Assembly (NCBI GenBank): GCA_900544555.1
Contig: UQWD01000003.1
Location: 1-64,000 of the forward strand
Direction of reading: 5' to 3'
Source: an uncultured Eubacteriales bacterium
GTDB taxonomy: Bacteria > Bacillota > Clostridia > Christensenellales > CAG-138
Length of the DNA stretch: 64,000 nt
Below are positions 41,237 through 50,334 of this stretch, piece by piece (within the stretch, counting starts at the first letter, position 1; each line of letters opens with the position of its first letter). The position numbers and the translations under genes were made by a program. The notes below the pieces were generated by a model that saw only the letters and a program-made list of their open reading frames with translations, was not told where the DNA came from and ran no database searches.

Positions 41237-41734
41237 ATGGCAATAGCGGCAAGGGATGAAGACAGGAATAAATACTACGTACCGGTAACGCGGGTGTATT
41301 CTCATTCCCGCGTCTCGGCGGCGGAGGCGATTCCGGCGCCCATCCCCGAACGGCCGAGCGAGCCGCACAGACCGTTGAATCCAAGGCAGCCGGAGGCGGA
41401 GACTAAGAGGCGCCCCGCCCCGAAGCCGAAGCTGCACGCGGGAAGAAAGCTCCTGTACTTATGCTCGTTAGCCATCGTCACCGCGGCGGCGCTGTTTATG
41501 CTGACTCGTTACGCCGCCATAACCGGCAGCTATAACGAGCTGAACAGCTTAAAGGGCAATATCGACGAGTCCAGGCAAAAACTGCAGGCGCTGGAGGTGC
41601 AGCTGCATTATTCAATCGACCTTGACGCTGTGCGTCAGGCGGCGGAGCTTGCCGGCATGGACTATCCCACGGTCGATCAGATTATCGGCGTCGGCCCGGA
41701 AAACGGGGAGGGAGCGAAATCCCCGCAAGGCTGA
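41237..41734 (+). CDS. ftsL: FtsL-like division protein
   Basis: A 165-residue bitopic membrane protein: basic, Pro-rich cytoplasmic N-terminus of ~75 residues, one membrane helix at about 76-96 (LLYLCSLAIVTAAALFML), then a short coiled coil (LNSLKGNIDESRQKLQALEVQL). Size, topology and position between rsmH and the PBP identify it as FtsL, which joins FtsB/DivIC and DivIB to activate FtsW-FtsI. GAGGAG sets the ATG at 41237. The Pro-rich cytoplasmic extension is longer than in most FtsL proteins. Confidence 0.8.
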   Translation: MAIAARDEDRNKYYVPVTRVYSHSRVSAAEAIPAPIPERPSEPHRPLNPRQPEAETKRRPAPKPKLHAGRKLLYLCSLAIVTAAALFMLTRYAAITGSYNELNSLKGNIDESRQKLQALEVQLHYSIDLDAVRQAAELAGMDYPTVDQIIGVGPENGEGAKSPQG

Positions 41735-41756
41735 CGGCTTAAAGGGGTTTTGAGGC

Positions 41757-43868
41757 ATGGGCGTAAGTATTTCAAGTAAAAAACGGCTGTTGATCGCGCT
41801 ATTATGCATTGCGTTAATCTTTACGCTTCTTGCGGGCAGGCTGTTTTACCTTCAATTGATTGCTGGGGACGAATTGCAGCAAAAGGCGCTGTCGCAATGG
41901 ACGCGGGAAACCCCGCTGAGCGCCGCGAGGGGCAGGATTGTGGATACGAACGGCACCGTCCTCGCCATGAGCGGCGTAGCGTACAAGGTGCTGCTCTGGC
42001 CGGATTCAATAGACGCCGGGGACACAAAGCGCGTGTCCGCGGAACTCGCCCGGATTCTTAATATGGACGAGGCGTCCGTGCTTGAGAAAGCCAGCGATAA
42101 GAAGAAACAGGAAATCGTACTTGCGCGTCAGCTTGACAGGGAGGTTGTGGATGAGATTTTGTCCCTTAAGCTGGGAGGCGGGGTCGGCATAGCGGTCGAT
42201 ACCAAGAGGTTTTACCCTTCCGGAACGCTGCTATCGCAGGTTATCGGGTTTACGACGATTGACGGCGTGGGGCAGGAGGGGCTGGAGCTTAAGCTGAACA
42301 AGTACCTTGCGGGCGAGGACGGGAGAATGATTACCGAAACGGATCGCAAGGGAAGGACCATAGCGTACGGGGCGCAGGAGTATATCGAGCCTACCGACGG
42401 TTATGATGTGCTGCTAACGACCGACAGCGTAATTCAATCCTTCCTCGAAAAGGCGCTTAAGGAGGCCCAAAACATCAACAAAGCCAAGCGAGCCGTCGGA
42501 ATAGTGATGGACGTTCAAACCGGGGCGATAGTCGCCTTATCCACACAGCCCGATTATGATCCGAACGATCCGCCCAGAAAGGATCTGGAGCTGCTTCAGG
42601 AGTTATCCAAGAACCGGGTTGTGTGCGACGTTTACGAGCCCGGCTCGACGTTCAAGATAGTCACCCTGTCCGCCGCTCTCGATTCCAACTCGGCCAGCAC
42701 CTCCGATACGGTGGACTGCCCGGGATTCTATATGGTAGGGCAGCAAAAGATCAAGTGCTGGAAAAGCGGCGGCCATGGGCACCAAACCCTTACGGAGGCA
42801 GTTGAAAACTCCTGCAATCCGGCGTTTATGCGCATGGCGCTGTCAATGGGGGTTGAAGAGTTTTACGATTATATCTACGCGTTTGGGTTCGGCTCGGTAA
42901 CGAACAGCTCGCTCACCGGGGAATCGTCTGGCCTGGTGATACACGAGAAATATGTGCGCGATCTGAACCTGGCGCGTATAGGCTTCGGGCAAAGCATCGC
43001 GATTACGCCCATTCAGTTGATAACCGCTGTCAGCGCCGCTGTTAACGGAGGGCGGCTTATGCAGCCGTACATCGTCGATAAAATCGTTTCGGCGTCCGGA
43101 GACGTGATAAGTGAAACGGAGCCGACGGTGGTGCGCAGGGTTATCAGCGAGGATACCTCCAAGACCGTGCGCGAGATGCTTGAAAGCGTGGTTGCAAACG
43201 GCAGCGGGCGCAACGCGCAAATACCCGGCTACCGCGTTGGGGGGAAAACGGGTACCGCCCAGAAATATGAAGACGGGCAGGTGGCGCAGGGCAAGCTTAT
43301 CGCTTCCTTCATCGGCTTCGCTCCGGCGGACGATCCGCGGTTCGCCTGTTTAATACTGGTGGACGAACCGCAGGTGGGCAGCATTTTTGGAAGCACCGTG
43401 GCCGCGCCGTTTGTAAAGAACGTGCTGGAAGAAACGCTGCGCCATTACGATTACCTGCCCAACGGCGGCGCGGAAACGGTTACGGTTCCGGATTTGACGG
43501 GAATGACGACCGCCGAGGCCGCCAAGACTCTCAAGGACATGGGGCTTGAGGCGGTATATCAGGCGGAAGACGAGGTAACTATGCAGCTTCCCGGCGCGGG
43601 TGAAAAGGTATTGGCCGGATCGCAGGTGCTGTTATATACGGATCTCACCGGCTTTATGATGGAAGAAGGCGATTTGGATACTGTTGAGGTGCCGGATCTT
43701 TCGGGATGTACGCGGCTGGAGGCGAGCGATAAGCTTGCTGAGCTGGGACTGGTTCTAAAGATCGATGAAGAATACCAAAACGGCGCGGCGTTTGATCAGG
43801 ACTATAAGCCGGGGGCTGAGGTAGCGGTTGGCACGGTGGTCACCGTGCGGTTTAAGCAGGACGGATAA
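41757..43868 (+). CDS. Class B penicillin-binding protein with two PASTA domains (FtsI/SpoVD-like)
   Basis: A 703-residue transpeptidase. Membrane helix at about 9-30, PBP dimerisation domain, then catalytic motifs: STFK with the active Ser near residue 298, SCN near 342, and KTGT near 495. Two PASTA domains end the protein (VTVPDLTGMTTAEAA near 575 and VEVPDLSGCTRLEAS near 640). It cross-links septal peptidoglycan, or spore cortex if it is SpoVD. As it is the only class B PBP in the cluster it may serve vegetative division. murE starts 0 bp after its stop. Confidence 0.93.
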   Translation: MGVSISSKKRLLIALLCIALIFTLLAGRLFYLQLIAGDELQQKALSQWTRETPLSAARGRIVDTNGTVLAMSGVAYKVLLWPDSIDAGDTKRVSAELARILNMDEASVLEKASDKKKQEIVLARQLDREVVDEILSLKLGGGVGIAVDTKRFYPSGTLLSQVIGFTTIDGVGQEGLELKLNKYLAGEDGRMITETDRKGRTIAYGAQEYIEPTDGYDVLLTTDSVIQSFLEKALKEAQNINKAKRAVGIVMDVQTGAIVALSTQPDYDPNDPPRKDLELLQELSKNRVVCDVYEPGSTFKIVTLSAALDSNSASTSDTVDCPGFYMVGQQKIKCWKSGGHGHQTLTEAVENSCNPAFMRMALSMGVEEFYDYIYAFGFGSVTNSSLTGESSGLVIHEKYVRDLNLARIGFGQSIAITPIQLITAVSAAVNGGRLMQPYIVDKIVSASGDVISETEPTVVRRVISEDTSKTVREMLESVVANGSGRNAQIPGYRVGGKTGTAQKYEDGQVAQGKLIASFIGFAPADDPRFACLILVDEPQVGSIFGSTVAAPFVKNVLEETLRHYDYLPNGGAETVTVPDLTGMTTAEAAKTLKDMGLEAVYQAEDEVTMQLPGAGEKVLAGSQVLLYTDLTGFMMEEGDLDTVEVPDLSGCTRLEASDKLAELGLVLKIDEEYQNGAAFDQDYKPGAEVAVGTVVTVRFKQDG

Positions 43869-45341
43869 ATGTCCAAAAAGGAGAGGCTGTATAACGTGCG
43901 ATTGTCCGACTTAATAAAATATATTGACTGCCGTCTGGCGGGGCAGGACGTTTCCATTAGCGGCATCGAATATGATTCGAGGCGGGTTATGCCCGGCAAT
44001 CTGTTTTGCTGCATAGTCGGCACGTATAAAGACGGCCATGAATATGCCCATATGGCCGTTGAAAGGGGCGCCGCCGCGCTTGTTGTCCAGCACGAGCTGC
44101 CGATTAAGCTCCCTCAGATAGTCGTATCAGACGCGCGGGCGGCTATGGCTCAATTATCCGCGGCGTATTACGGCTTCCCCGCGAGCGGGCTCAGAATAGT
44201 CGGAATAACGGGGACAAACGGCAAAACAAGCTCGACCTACATGCTCAAATCCATTGCCGAAAAAGCGGGATACAAGGTGGGCTTAATAGGCACCATACGT
44301 AATATGATAGGCTCAAGGTGCATCGATACGGAGCGTACGACGCCCGAAAGCGTGGATCTGCAAAAACTGCTTCGGCAGATGAAGGATGAGAACGTGGATC
44401 TGGTGGTGATGGAGGTTTCCTCCCATTCGCTCGATCAGGGTAGGGTTCATGGCATAAGGTTTGAAATCGGAGAGTTTACAAACCTGACTCAGGATCATCT
44501 GGATTACCATAAAACCATAGACAATTATCTGGCAGCCAAGAAACGGCTTTTTCTTGCGTGCGGTACGGCCGTAGTAAACGCAGACGATGCTTATGCTAAG
44601 AAAATGACGGTTGGCCTTGATATTCCAGTGGTTACCTTCGGTATCCGGGAAAAGGCAAAAGTATTTGCCACCAATATTGAGATTACGGAAAAAGGCGTTT
44701 CTTTTGATTTAAACGCGAAAGGATTCAGGGGCGTGCCTGTGCGCGTTCCGATACCCGGCCTGTTCAGCGTGTTTAACGCGCTGGGCGTGGCGGCGATTGC
44801 GCTTGAGATGGGTATGCCGATAGAGGCGGTACAGCGCGGCGTTGAGGAGATGGGCAGCGTATCGGGCAGGCTGGAGCCTCTGCCCACCAATGGCCGGGAG
44901 TTCTCGGTAATACTGGATTTTGCGCATACGCCGGACGCGCTCGTTAATATCCTTTCGACCGCGCGGGAGTTCGCGAAGGGGCGCATCGTAACCGTATTTG
45001 GCTGCGGAGGAGACAGGGATAAGGCCAAACGCCCCATTATGGGCGAGACGGCCGGCCGGCTTTCGGATTTTCTTGTGGTTACGTCCGATAATCCGCGAAC
45101 GGAGGATCCTAACGCCATCATCGCGAGCATCGTCGAGGGCGTAAAAAAGTCGGGCTGCGAGTATGTTGTAATAGAAAACAGAAGGAAGGCTATCCGATAC
45201 GCGATTGAGAACGCCCAAAGGAACGACGTCATTATTCTGGCGGGCAAGGGACATGAGAACTACCAGGAAATCAACGGCGTTAAAAGCCACTTTGATGAAA
45301 AGGAAATCGTCGCGGAACTGATGAAGGAACCGACGAACTAA
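43869..45341 (+). CDS. murE: UDP-MurNAc-tripeptide ligase MurE
   Basis: A 490-residue Mur ligase: GITGTNGKTSSTYML as the P-loop near residue 110, ERTTPES, EVSSHSLDQGRV, and VFGCGGDRDKAKRP. The DNPR tetrad near residue 407 (TSDNPRTEDPN) is characteristic of meso-diaminopimelate-adding MurE, so the stem peptide probably carries DAP rather than Lys. mraY follows 12 bp downstream; murF, which usually stands between them, is absent. Confidence 0.95.
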   Translation: MSKKERLYNVRLSDLIKYIDCRLAGQDVSISGIEYDSRRVMPGNLFCCIVGTYKDGHEYAHMAVERGAAALVVQHELPIKLPQIVVSDARAAMAQLSAAYYGFPASGLRIVGITGTNGKTSSTYMLKSIAEKAGYKVGLIGTIRNMIGSRCIDTERTTPESVDLQKLLRQMKDENVDLVVMEVSSHSLDQGRVHGIRFEIGEFTNLTQDHLDYHKTIDNYLAAKKRLFLACGTAVVNADDAYAKKMTVGLDIPVVTFGIREKAKVFATNIEITEKGVSFDLNAKGFRGVPVRVPIPGLFSVFNALGVAAIALEMGMPIEAVQRGVEEMGSVSGRLEPLPTNGREFSVILDFAHTPDALVNILSTAREFAKGRIVTVFGCGGDRDKAKRPIMGETAGRLSDFLVVTSDNPRTEDPNAIIASIVEGVKKSGCEYVVIENRRKAIRYAIENAQRNDVIILAGKGHENYQEINGVKSHFDEKEIVAELMKEPTN

Positions 45342-45353
45342 GCGGAGGATGGA

Positions 45354-46355
45354 ATGCAAAAGTTAATTTTGGCCGGGCTGCTTTCGGCGTTGATATGCAT
45401 GATACTTGGGCCCGTTGTTATACCGATGCTCAAGCGGCTCAAGTTCGGGCAAACGGAGCGGGACGAGGGGCCTCAGTCCCATTTGGTCAAACAGGGTACG
45501 CCTACGATGGGCGGAATCCTCTTTATGATTAGCTCCCTTGTCGCCACGCTGATATTCAGCCGGGTTTCCGCTAATTTCGTTATCCCAGCCCTTTTAACCA
45601 TGTGCGCTTACGGCCTTGTAGGATTTTTAGATGATTTCATCAAGGTTCGATTGAAACGATCGCTGGGCCTTCGCGCGTATCAGAAGATCATCGCGCAGTT
45701 TGGGTTTGCCCTTATCGTCGCGCTTTACGCTTACAACAGCCCGTATATCGGTTCTAAGCTGTACCTTGCGTTTTTTAATACAGAATTTGAAATGGGAGTG
45801 TTTTATATACCGTTTGTGATGTTTGTGATTATCAGCACCACGAACGCGGTTAACCTGACGGATGGGCTTGACGGCCTCGCGTCGGGCGTAACGCTTATTT
45901 ACTCAATAACCATGGCCCTTATTTTCCTGTTTATGTCAACCGTAGCGGGACAAGCAGGGCAGGTGGAATATGCCGCGAGCCTCAACGGGATAGCCGTGTT
46001 CGCGGCTGCAATCGCGGGGGGGTGCCTGGGCTTTTTACGCTTTAACTCCTATCCCGCCAAAATCTTTATGGGCGATACCGGCTCGCTGGCGCTTGGCGGA
46101 GCGATTTCCATGATGGCCATATGCAGCAGATCGCTGCTGCTTCTGCCCATAATGGGGGGCTGCTTCGTAGCTTCAGCGGTATCCGTTATCCTTCAGGTAG
46201 GTTCTTTTAAGCTGCGTCATGGGAAGCGTATCTTCAAGATGGCGCCGCTTCACCATCATTTTGAGCTGAAGGGGTACGGTGAAACGAAAATCGTATCGGC
46301 GTACATGATTATTACCACGTTCCTTTGCCTAGTATGCCTATTGGCGTACGCTTAA
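45354..46355 (+). CDS. mraY: Phospho-MurNAc-pentapeptide transferase
   Basis: A 333-residue membrane enzyme of ten helices: MGGILFMISS, the DD motif in FLDDFIKVR, NAVNLTDGLDGLASG near residue 163, FMGDTGSLALGG, and the final MAPLHHHFELKGY. It makes lipid I at the inner face of the membrane. It is followed not by murD directly but by a 170-bp spacer that folds into a terminator-like RNA. Confidence 0.96.
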   Translation: MQKLILAGLLSALICMILGPVVIPMLKRLKFGQTERDEGPQSHLVKQGTPTMGGILFMISSLVATLIFSRVSANFVIPALLTMCAYGLVGFLDDFIKVRLKRSLGLRAYQKIIAQFGFALIVALYAYNSPYIGSKLYLAFFNTEFEMGVFYIPFVMFVIISTTNAVNLTDGLDGLASGVTLIYSITMALIFLFMSTVAGQAGQVEYAASLNGIAVFAAAIAGGCLGFLRFNSYPAKIFMGDTGSLALGGAISMMAICSRSLLLLPIMGGCFVASAVSVILQVGSFKLRHGKRIFKMAPLHHHFELKGYGETKIVSAYMIITTFLCLVCLLAYA

Positions 46356-46381
46356 AGGCAGAATTAAAATCGTTATTATGT

Positions 46382-46511
46382 TGCCCGGCGTTATCCGGAA
46401 GCCGTGTTTTGAGTTGGCGTTTGGCACGGCAGAAACGGAAAGGTTAAGGGTTTTGAGGCGGGGACGCGGCTCTGCCGCCTCAAGCCCCTTGACCGCCGGG
46501 CAGCTTTTTTT
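46382..46511 (+). ncRNA. Three-stem structured RNA ending in a U-run between mraY and murD
   Basis: Outer stem TGCCCGGCG (46382-46390) with CGCCGGGCA (46494-46502) is perfect over 9 bp. Inside are hairpin GCCGTG/CACGGC (46401-46406 with 46425-46430) and a long hairpin AAGGGTTTTGAGGCGG/CCGCCTCAAGCCCCTT (46446-46461 with 46475-46490). GC then seven T follow directly. The murD ribosome site begins 3 bases later. The closed three-way junction capped by a U-run looks like an attenuator or riboswitch-like terminator inside the operon; I match it to no known class. Confidence 0.55.
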
Positions 46512-46527
46512 ATAAGGAGGCTAAATG

Positions 46528-47883
46528 ATGAAAACGGCTTTGATAGTCGGCATGGCCCGGAGCGGTATCGCCAGCGCGAGGCTTCTGGCGGCAAAGGGTT
46601 ACCGAATCATCATTAACGATATTAGGCGGGAGATTCCTGGTCTTTTTGAATCGCTTTGCGGCATACAATATGTTAACGCGCTTGGCGCTGAGCCCGGCAC
46701 GCTGCTCGCGGGCGTGGATCTCATGGTTTTAAGCCCCGTTATTCCCATTTTCGCGCCCTTTGCAAGAGAAGCTGAGCGGCGTGGAATCGAGGTGATAGGG
46801 GAAATTGAGCTTGGGTACCGGTTTTCGGACAGGGGCGCGAGGTTTGTTTGCATCAGCGGCACGAATGGAAAAACGACGACCACAGCGCTGACCGGCGAAA
46901 TCTTCAAAGCGGCCGGGGAGAGGACATTTGTACTTGGCAATATCGGCGTGCCAATCGCGGATAAAGCGCTTGATACGCGCGAGGGCGACGCGGTTGTTGC
47001 GGAGGTGGCCGCGCTTCAGCTCGAGAGCATAAAGCAATTCAGGCCGAACGCGTTCGGTATGCTCAATATATCCGAGGATCACCTCAACAGATTCGAGTAC
47101 AGTATGGAGAACTATATCGCCGCTAAGCAGCGCGGCTTTGAAAACCAGACGGATCAGGATTTTGCCGTGCTCAATTACGACGATTCGCTGGTGCGTGATA
47201 TGAATCGGCTGACGAAGGCGAAAACGCTTTACTTTTCTTCAACGCAGGAAGTTGAGGAAGGCGCGTTTATATCAGAGGGCGTTATTAAGTATCGGATAAA
47301 CGGCGTTACAACCCCTGTGATTCCGGTAAACGGTCTGCGTATCCCGGGTGAGCACAACATAGAGAACGCCCTTTGCGCTACGGCGCTGTCAATGTGCATG
47401 GGCCTGCCCGCGGAAAGCGTGCGCGATGGGCTTAGACGGTTTAACGGGGTTGAGCATCGTATCGAATTTGTGCGGGAATTAAACGGCGTAAGGTACATCA
47501 ACGACTCAAAGGCGACGAACCCGGATTCCGCAATTAAAGCGGTTCAGGCGATGAAATGGCCGACTGTCCTGCTTCTGGGCGTGGGCGAGTACGATAAGCA
47601 AAGCGATTTTAGGCCGCTGTTTCGCGCTTTTGGCGAAACGGTTAAGGGCGTTGTGGCGTCGGGCGTTAACGCGCGGGCTATTTTGGAGGCGGCTGAAGAA
47701 ACCGGTTTTAAGAATATCCGCGTCTGCGACGCGGGGCTTGAGGAAATGGTCGCGCAGGCCGCATCCATGGCGGGAAAAGGCGGTGCGGTGCTTTTGTCTC
47801 CAGCCGCGGCGAGCTGGGGAGCGTTCGATGATTTTGAGCACAGGGGCAGGGAGTTTAAGAGGATAGTAAACGGCTTACATTGA
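46528..47883 (+). CDS. murD: UDP-MurNAc-L-alanine:D-glutamate ligase MurD
   Basis: A 451-residue Mur ligase: N-terminal VGMARSGIASARLLAAKG, the P-loop CISGTNGKTTTTALTGE near residue 108, NISEDHLNRFEYSMENY, and NDSKATNPDSAIKA. It adds D-Glu to UDP-MurNAc-L-Ala. Two ATGs stand together; I take the second (46528), 7 bases from AAGGAGG. ftsW follows 13 bp downstream. The gene sits right behind the structured RNA, whose folding could control it and everything distal. Confidence 0.94.
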   Translation: MKTALIVGMARSGIASARLLAAKGYRIIINDIRREIPGLFESLCGIQYVNALGAEPGTLLAGVDLMVLSPVIPIFAPFAREAERRGIEVIGEIELGYRFSDRGARFVCISGTNGKTTTTALTGEIFKAAGERTFVLGNIGVPIADKALDTREGDAVVAEVAALQLESIKQFRPNAFGMLNISEDHLNRFEYSMENYIAAKQRGFENQTDQDFAVLNYDDSLVRDMNRLTKAKTLYFSSTQEVEEGAFISEGVIKYRINGVTTPVIPVNGLRIPGEHNIENALCATALSMCMGLPAESVRDGLRRFNGVEHRIEFVRELNGVRYINDSKATNPDSAIKAVQAMKWPTVLLLGVGEYDKQSDFRPLFRAFGETVKGVVASGVNARAILEAAEETGFKNIRVCDAGLEEMVAQAASMAGKGGAVLLSPAAASWGAFDDFEHRGREFKRIVNGLH

Positions 47884-47896
47884 GGAGGGAACCAAG

Positions 47897-49003
47897 GTGG
47901 AGGGAAGAAAATCCCTGACAACCGGTCATATGGATTTTCCGCTGCTGATAGGAGTGCTGTGCATCTGCGCCTTCGGCCTGGTTATGATGTTCAGCGCAAG
48001 CTATTATTATGCCCAGACCACATTTGGGGACGGATACTACTTTTTAAAAAGCCAAGCCATGTATTTGGCGGTAGGAGTAGCGGGCATGCTGCTCATCTCC
48101 CGTTTTGATTATAAGCGGTGGGATAAGCTAAGAACCATCGCGCTGCTAGTTACGATCGTGCTGATGGCGCTTGTCTTGGTAATTGGCGTTGACCGCAACG
48201 GGGCGCAGCGCTGGCTCGCGATAGGCAGCTTTACAATCCAGCCGTCGGAGCTGGCAAAATTCGCAATGATCCTGTTCATGGCTTCGTTTATGGCGAGGAA
48301 GCAAAAGGAAATAAAGACGTTAAAAAAAGGTATTGCGCCAATGGCGTTAGTACTTTTTATCATGTGTGTGTTTATTATATTGCAGCGGAACCTTTCAATG
48401 CTGATAATCGTGGGGCTGGTATGGTTTATCATGCTGTTTCTAGGCGGCGCGCAGTGGAAACATTTGCTTGCCTTCGTGCTTATATGCATCCCCATTGTGT
48501 TTCTCCTGTCGCTGGAGGATTACCGCTGGGCCCGCGTTACCATATTTACCGACCCGTGGAAGGACGCGAAAGGGGATGGTTATCAGCTGATTCAGTCGCT
48601 TTATGCAATCGGTTCGGGCGGGCTGTTCGGCAAGGGTCTGAATTTTAGCAGGCAAAAGCTCCTGTTCCTTACGTACGGTGAAAGCGATTTTATATTCGCC
48701 ATCATCGCGGAGGAGTTGGGCTTTATCGGCTGCGTGCTCGTTATGGCCGCGTATATGTTCGTTATTTATCGCGGGGTCCGTGTGGCGCTGCGCTGTAAAG
48801 ACCGGTTCGGAAGCCTGCTCGCGGCGGGTATTATGTCCGCGCTGGCGGTGCAGGTGCTTGTCAACATCGGCGTCGCCACAAGCTCTATCCCGCCCACAGG
48901 GCAGACGCTTCCTTTTATAAGCGCCGGCGGAACATCGCTGGTGATATTCCTGTGCGCAATAGGGATTGTGCTGAATATTTCAAAAAACACAAGCCTGCAA
49001 TGA
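47897..49003 (+). CDS. ftsW: SEDS peptidoglycan glycosyltransferase FtsW
   Basis: A 368-residue protein with ~10 membrane helices. FtsW/RodA landmarks: RNGAQRWLAIGSFTIQPSELAKFAMILFMA split over the central helices (IQPSE retained), the large extracellular loop with GDGYQLIQSLYAIGSGGLFGKG, and PPTGQTLPFISAGGTSL near the end. It polymerises septal glycan with its class B PBP partner, here encoded five genes upstream. The GTG start at 47897 follows AGGAGGG. Confidence 0.94.
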   Translation: MEGRKSLTTGHMDFPLLIGVLCICAFGLVMMFSASYYYAQTTFGDGYYFLKSQAMYLAVGVAGMLLISRFDYKRWDKLRTIALLVTIVLMALVLVIGVDRNGAQRWLAIGSFTIQPSELAKFAMILFMASFMARKQKEIKTLKKGIAPMALVLFIMCVFIILQRNLSMLIIVGLVWFIMLFLGGAQWKHLLAFVLICIPIVFLLSLEDYRWARVTIFTDPWKDAKGDGYQLIQSLYAIGSGGLFGKGLNFSRQKLLFLTYGESDFIFAIIAEELGFIGCVLVMAAYMFVIYRGVRVALRCKDRFGSLLAAGIMSALAVQVLVNIGVATSSIPPTGQTLPFISAGGTSLVIFLCAIGIVLNISKNTSLQ

Positions 49004-49068
49004 ACTGCCGCTAAGCCTCTCACATATAATGGAGTATGCTGTTTATGGCCGATGAGAGGAGTTTGTTC

Positions 49069-50334
49069 ATGACTAGATTCATCGTGGAGGGCGGAGCAAG
49101 GCTTGAAGGGGAAATGCGCGTTGACGGCGCGAAAAACGCGGTTCTGCCCATCCTTGCGGCGGCGCTTTTGACGGATAAGCCTGTTACGCTTTACAACTGC
49201 CCGCGCCTCAAAGACGTGGACAACATGATAGCAATACTCCAAACGCTTGGCTGCGCCGCGGGCTATACGGACGGCGGAGCGCTTAAGATAGACGCTTCGA
49301 GCGCGCACAGCCATGTCATGCCCCCAGCGCTTTCCAAGGAGCTGCGCTCCTCCATATTCATGCTGGGCCCCGTTATCGGCAGGTTCAGAAAAGCGCATTT
49401 TACATATCCGGGAGGGTGTGAGATAGGGAACAGGCCCATTGATCTGCACCTAAGCGGGTTGGCCATGCTTAACGTAAAAATCAAGGAAGAGTATGGATGC
49501 ATCATATGCGACGGAAGCGATCTTAAGGGAGCGGCCATACATCTTGATTATCCAAGCGTAGGCGCCACGGAAAACCTGATGATGGCAGCGGTTGCCGCAA
49601 AGGGTGAGACCGTGATATACAATGCCGCCAGGGAGCCGGAGATAGAGGATTTGCAGCTTTTCCTCCGGCGTCTGGGTTATCAGATTACCGGTGCCGGCAC
49701 TTCCACCGTGGTGATAGTGGGAGGGGGCAGGCCCGCTGGAGCGGAGCACACCGTCATGCCGGATCGTATCGTGGCGGGTACGCTGATGTGCGCGGCCGCC
49801 ATAACGGGCGGCGAGCTCAGGCTTACCGATGCGGCCCCCATGCATCTGGGCTCCGTTACCGCTAAGCTGAGGGAAGCGGGGTGCAGTATTCGCTTTGAGG
49901 GTAACTCAATCCATATTAATGGTCCGGAGAGGCCTAGGGAAATAAAGCTGATTGAAACGCTCCCGCACCCGGGCTTCCCAACGGATATGCAGGCGCAGAT
50001 GTTCGCGCTGTGCACGGTTGCCGACGGTACGAGCATCATCGTTGAAAACGTGTTTGAAAACAGGTTCAAGCACGCGGCTGAACTGGCGCGTATGGGCGCT
50101 GTGGTAACGCAAAAAGACAGGACGGCCATCATCCGCGGGGTGGACGCCCTTACAGGCGCTCAGGTAACGGCAAGGGATCTGCGCGGGGGCGCCGCGCTAA
50201 CGCTGGCGGCGCTCAAGGCGTCCGGCCAGAGCATCATTAGTCATGCCGAGCACATAGACAGGGGATACGACAGGCTTGACGCGATGCTCAACAAGCTTGG
50301 CGCAAGCATTCGGCGCGAGGAAGATAACCAATGA
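49069..50334 (+). CDS. murA: UDP-GlcNAc 1-carboxyvinyltransferase MurA
   Basis: A 421-residue enolpyruvyl transferase. KNAVLPILAAALL near the N-terminus holds the catalytic Lys, and YPGGCEIGNRPIDLHL near residue 117 holds the Cys that reacts with fosfomycin, so the enzyme should be fosfomycin-sensitive by this criterion. HPGFPTDMQAQ is the active-site loop later in the protein. It commits UDP-GlcNAc to peptidoglycan. GAGGAG sets the ATG at 49069. Its stop overlaps the ftsQ start by 4 bp. Confidence 0.95.
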   Translation: MTRFIVEGGARLEGEMRVDGAKNAVLPILAAALLTDKPVTLYNCPRLKDVDNMIAILQTLGCAAGYTDGGALKIDASSAHSHVMPPALSKELRSSIFMLGPVIGRFRKAHFTYPGGCEIGNRPIDLHLSGLAMLNVKIKEEYGCIICDGSDLKGAAIHLDYPSVGATENLMMAAVAAKGETVIYNAAREPEIEDLQLFLRRLGYQITGAGTSTVVIVGGGRPAGAEHTVMPDRIVAGTLMCAAAITGGELRLTDAAPMHLGSVTAKLREAGCSIRFEGNSIHINGPERPREIKLIETLPHPGFPTDMQAQMFALCTVADGTSIIVENVFENRFKHAAELARMGAVVTQKDRTAIIRGVDALTGAQVTARDLRGGAALTLAALKASGQSIISHAEHIDRGYDRLDAMLNKLGASIRREEDNQ

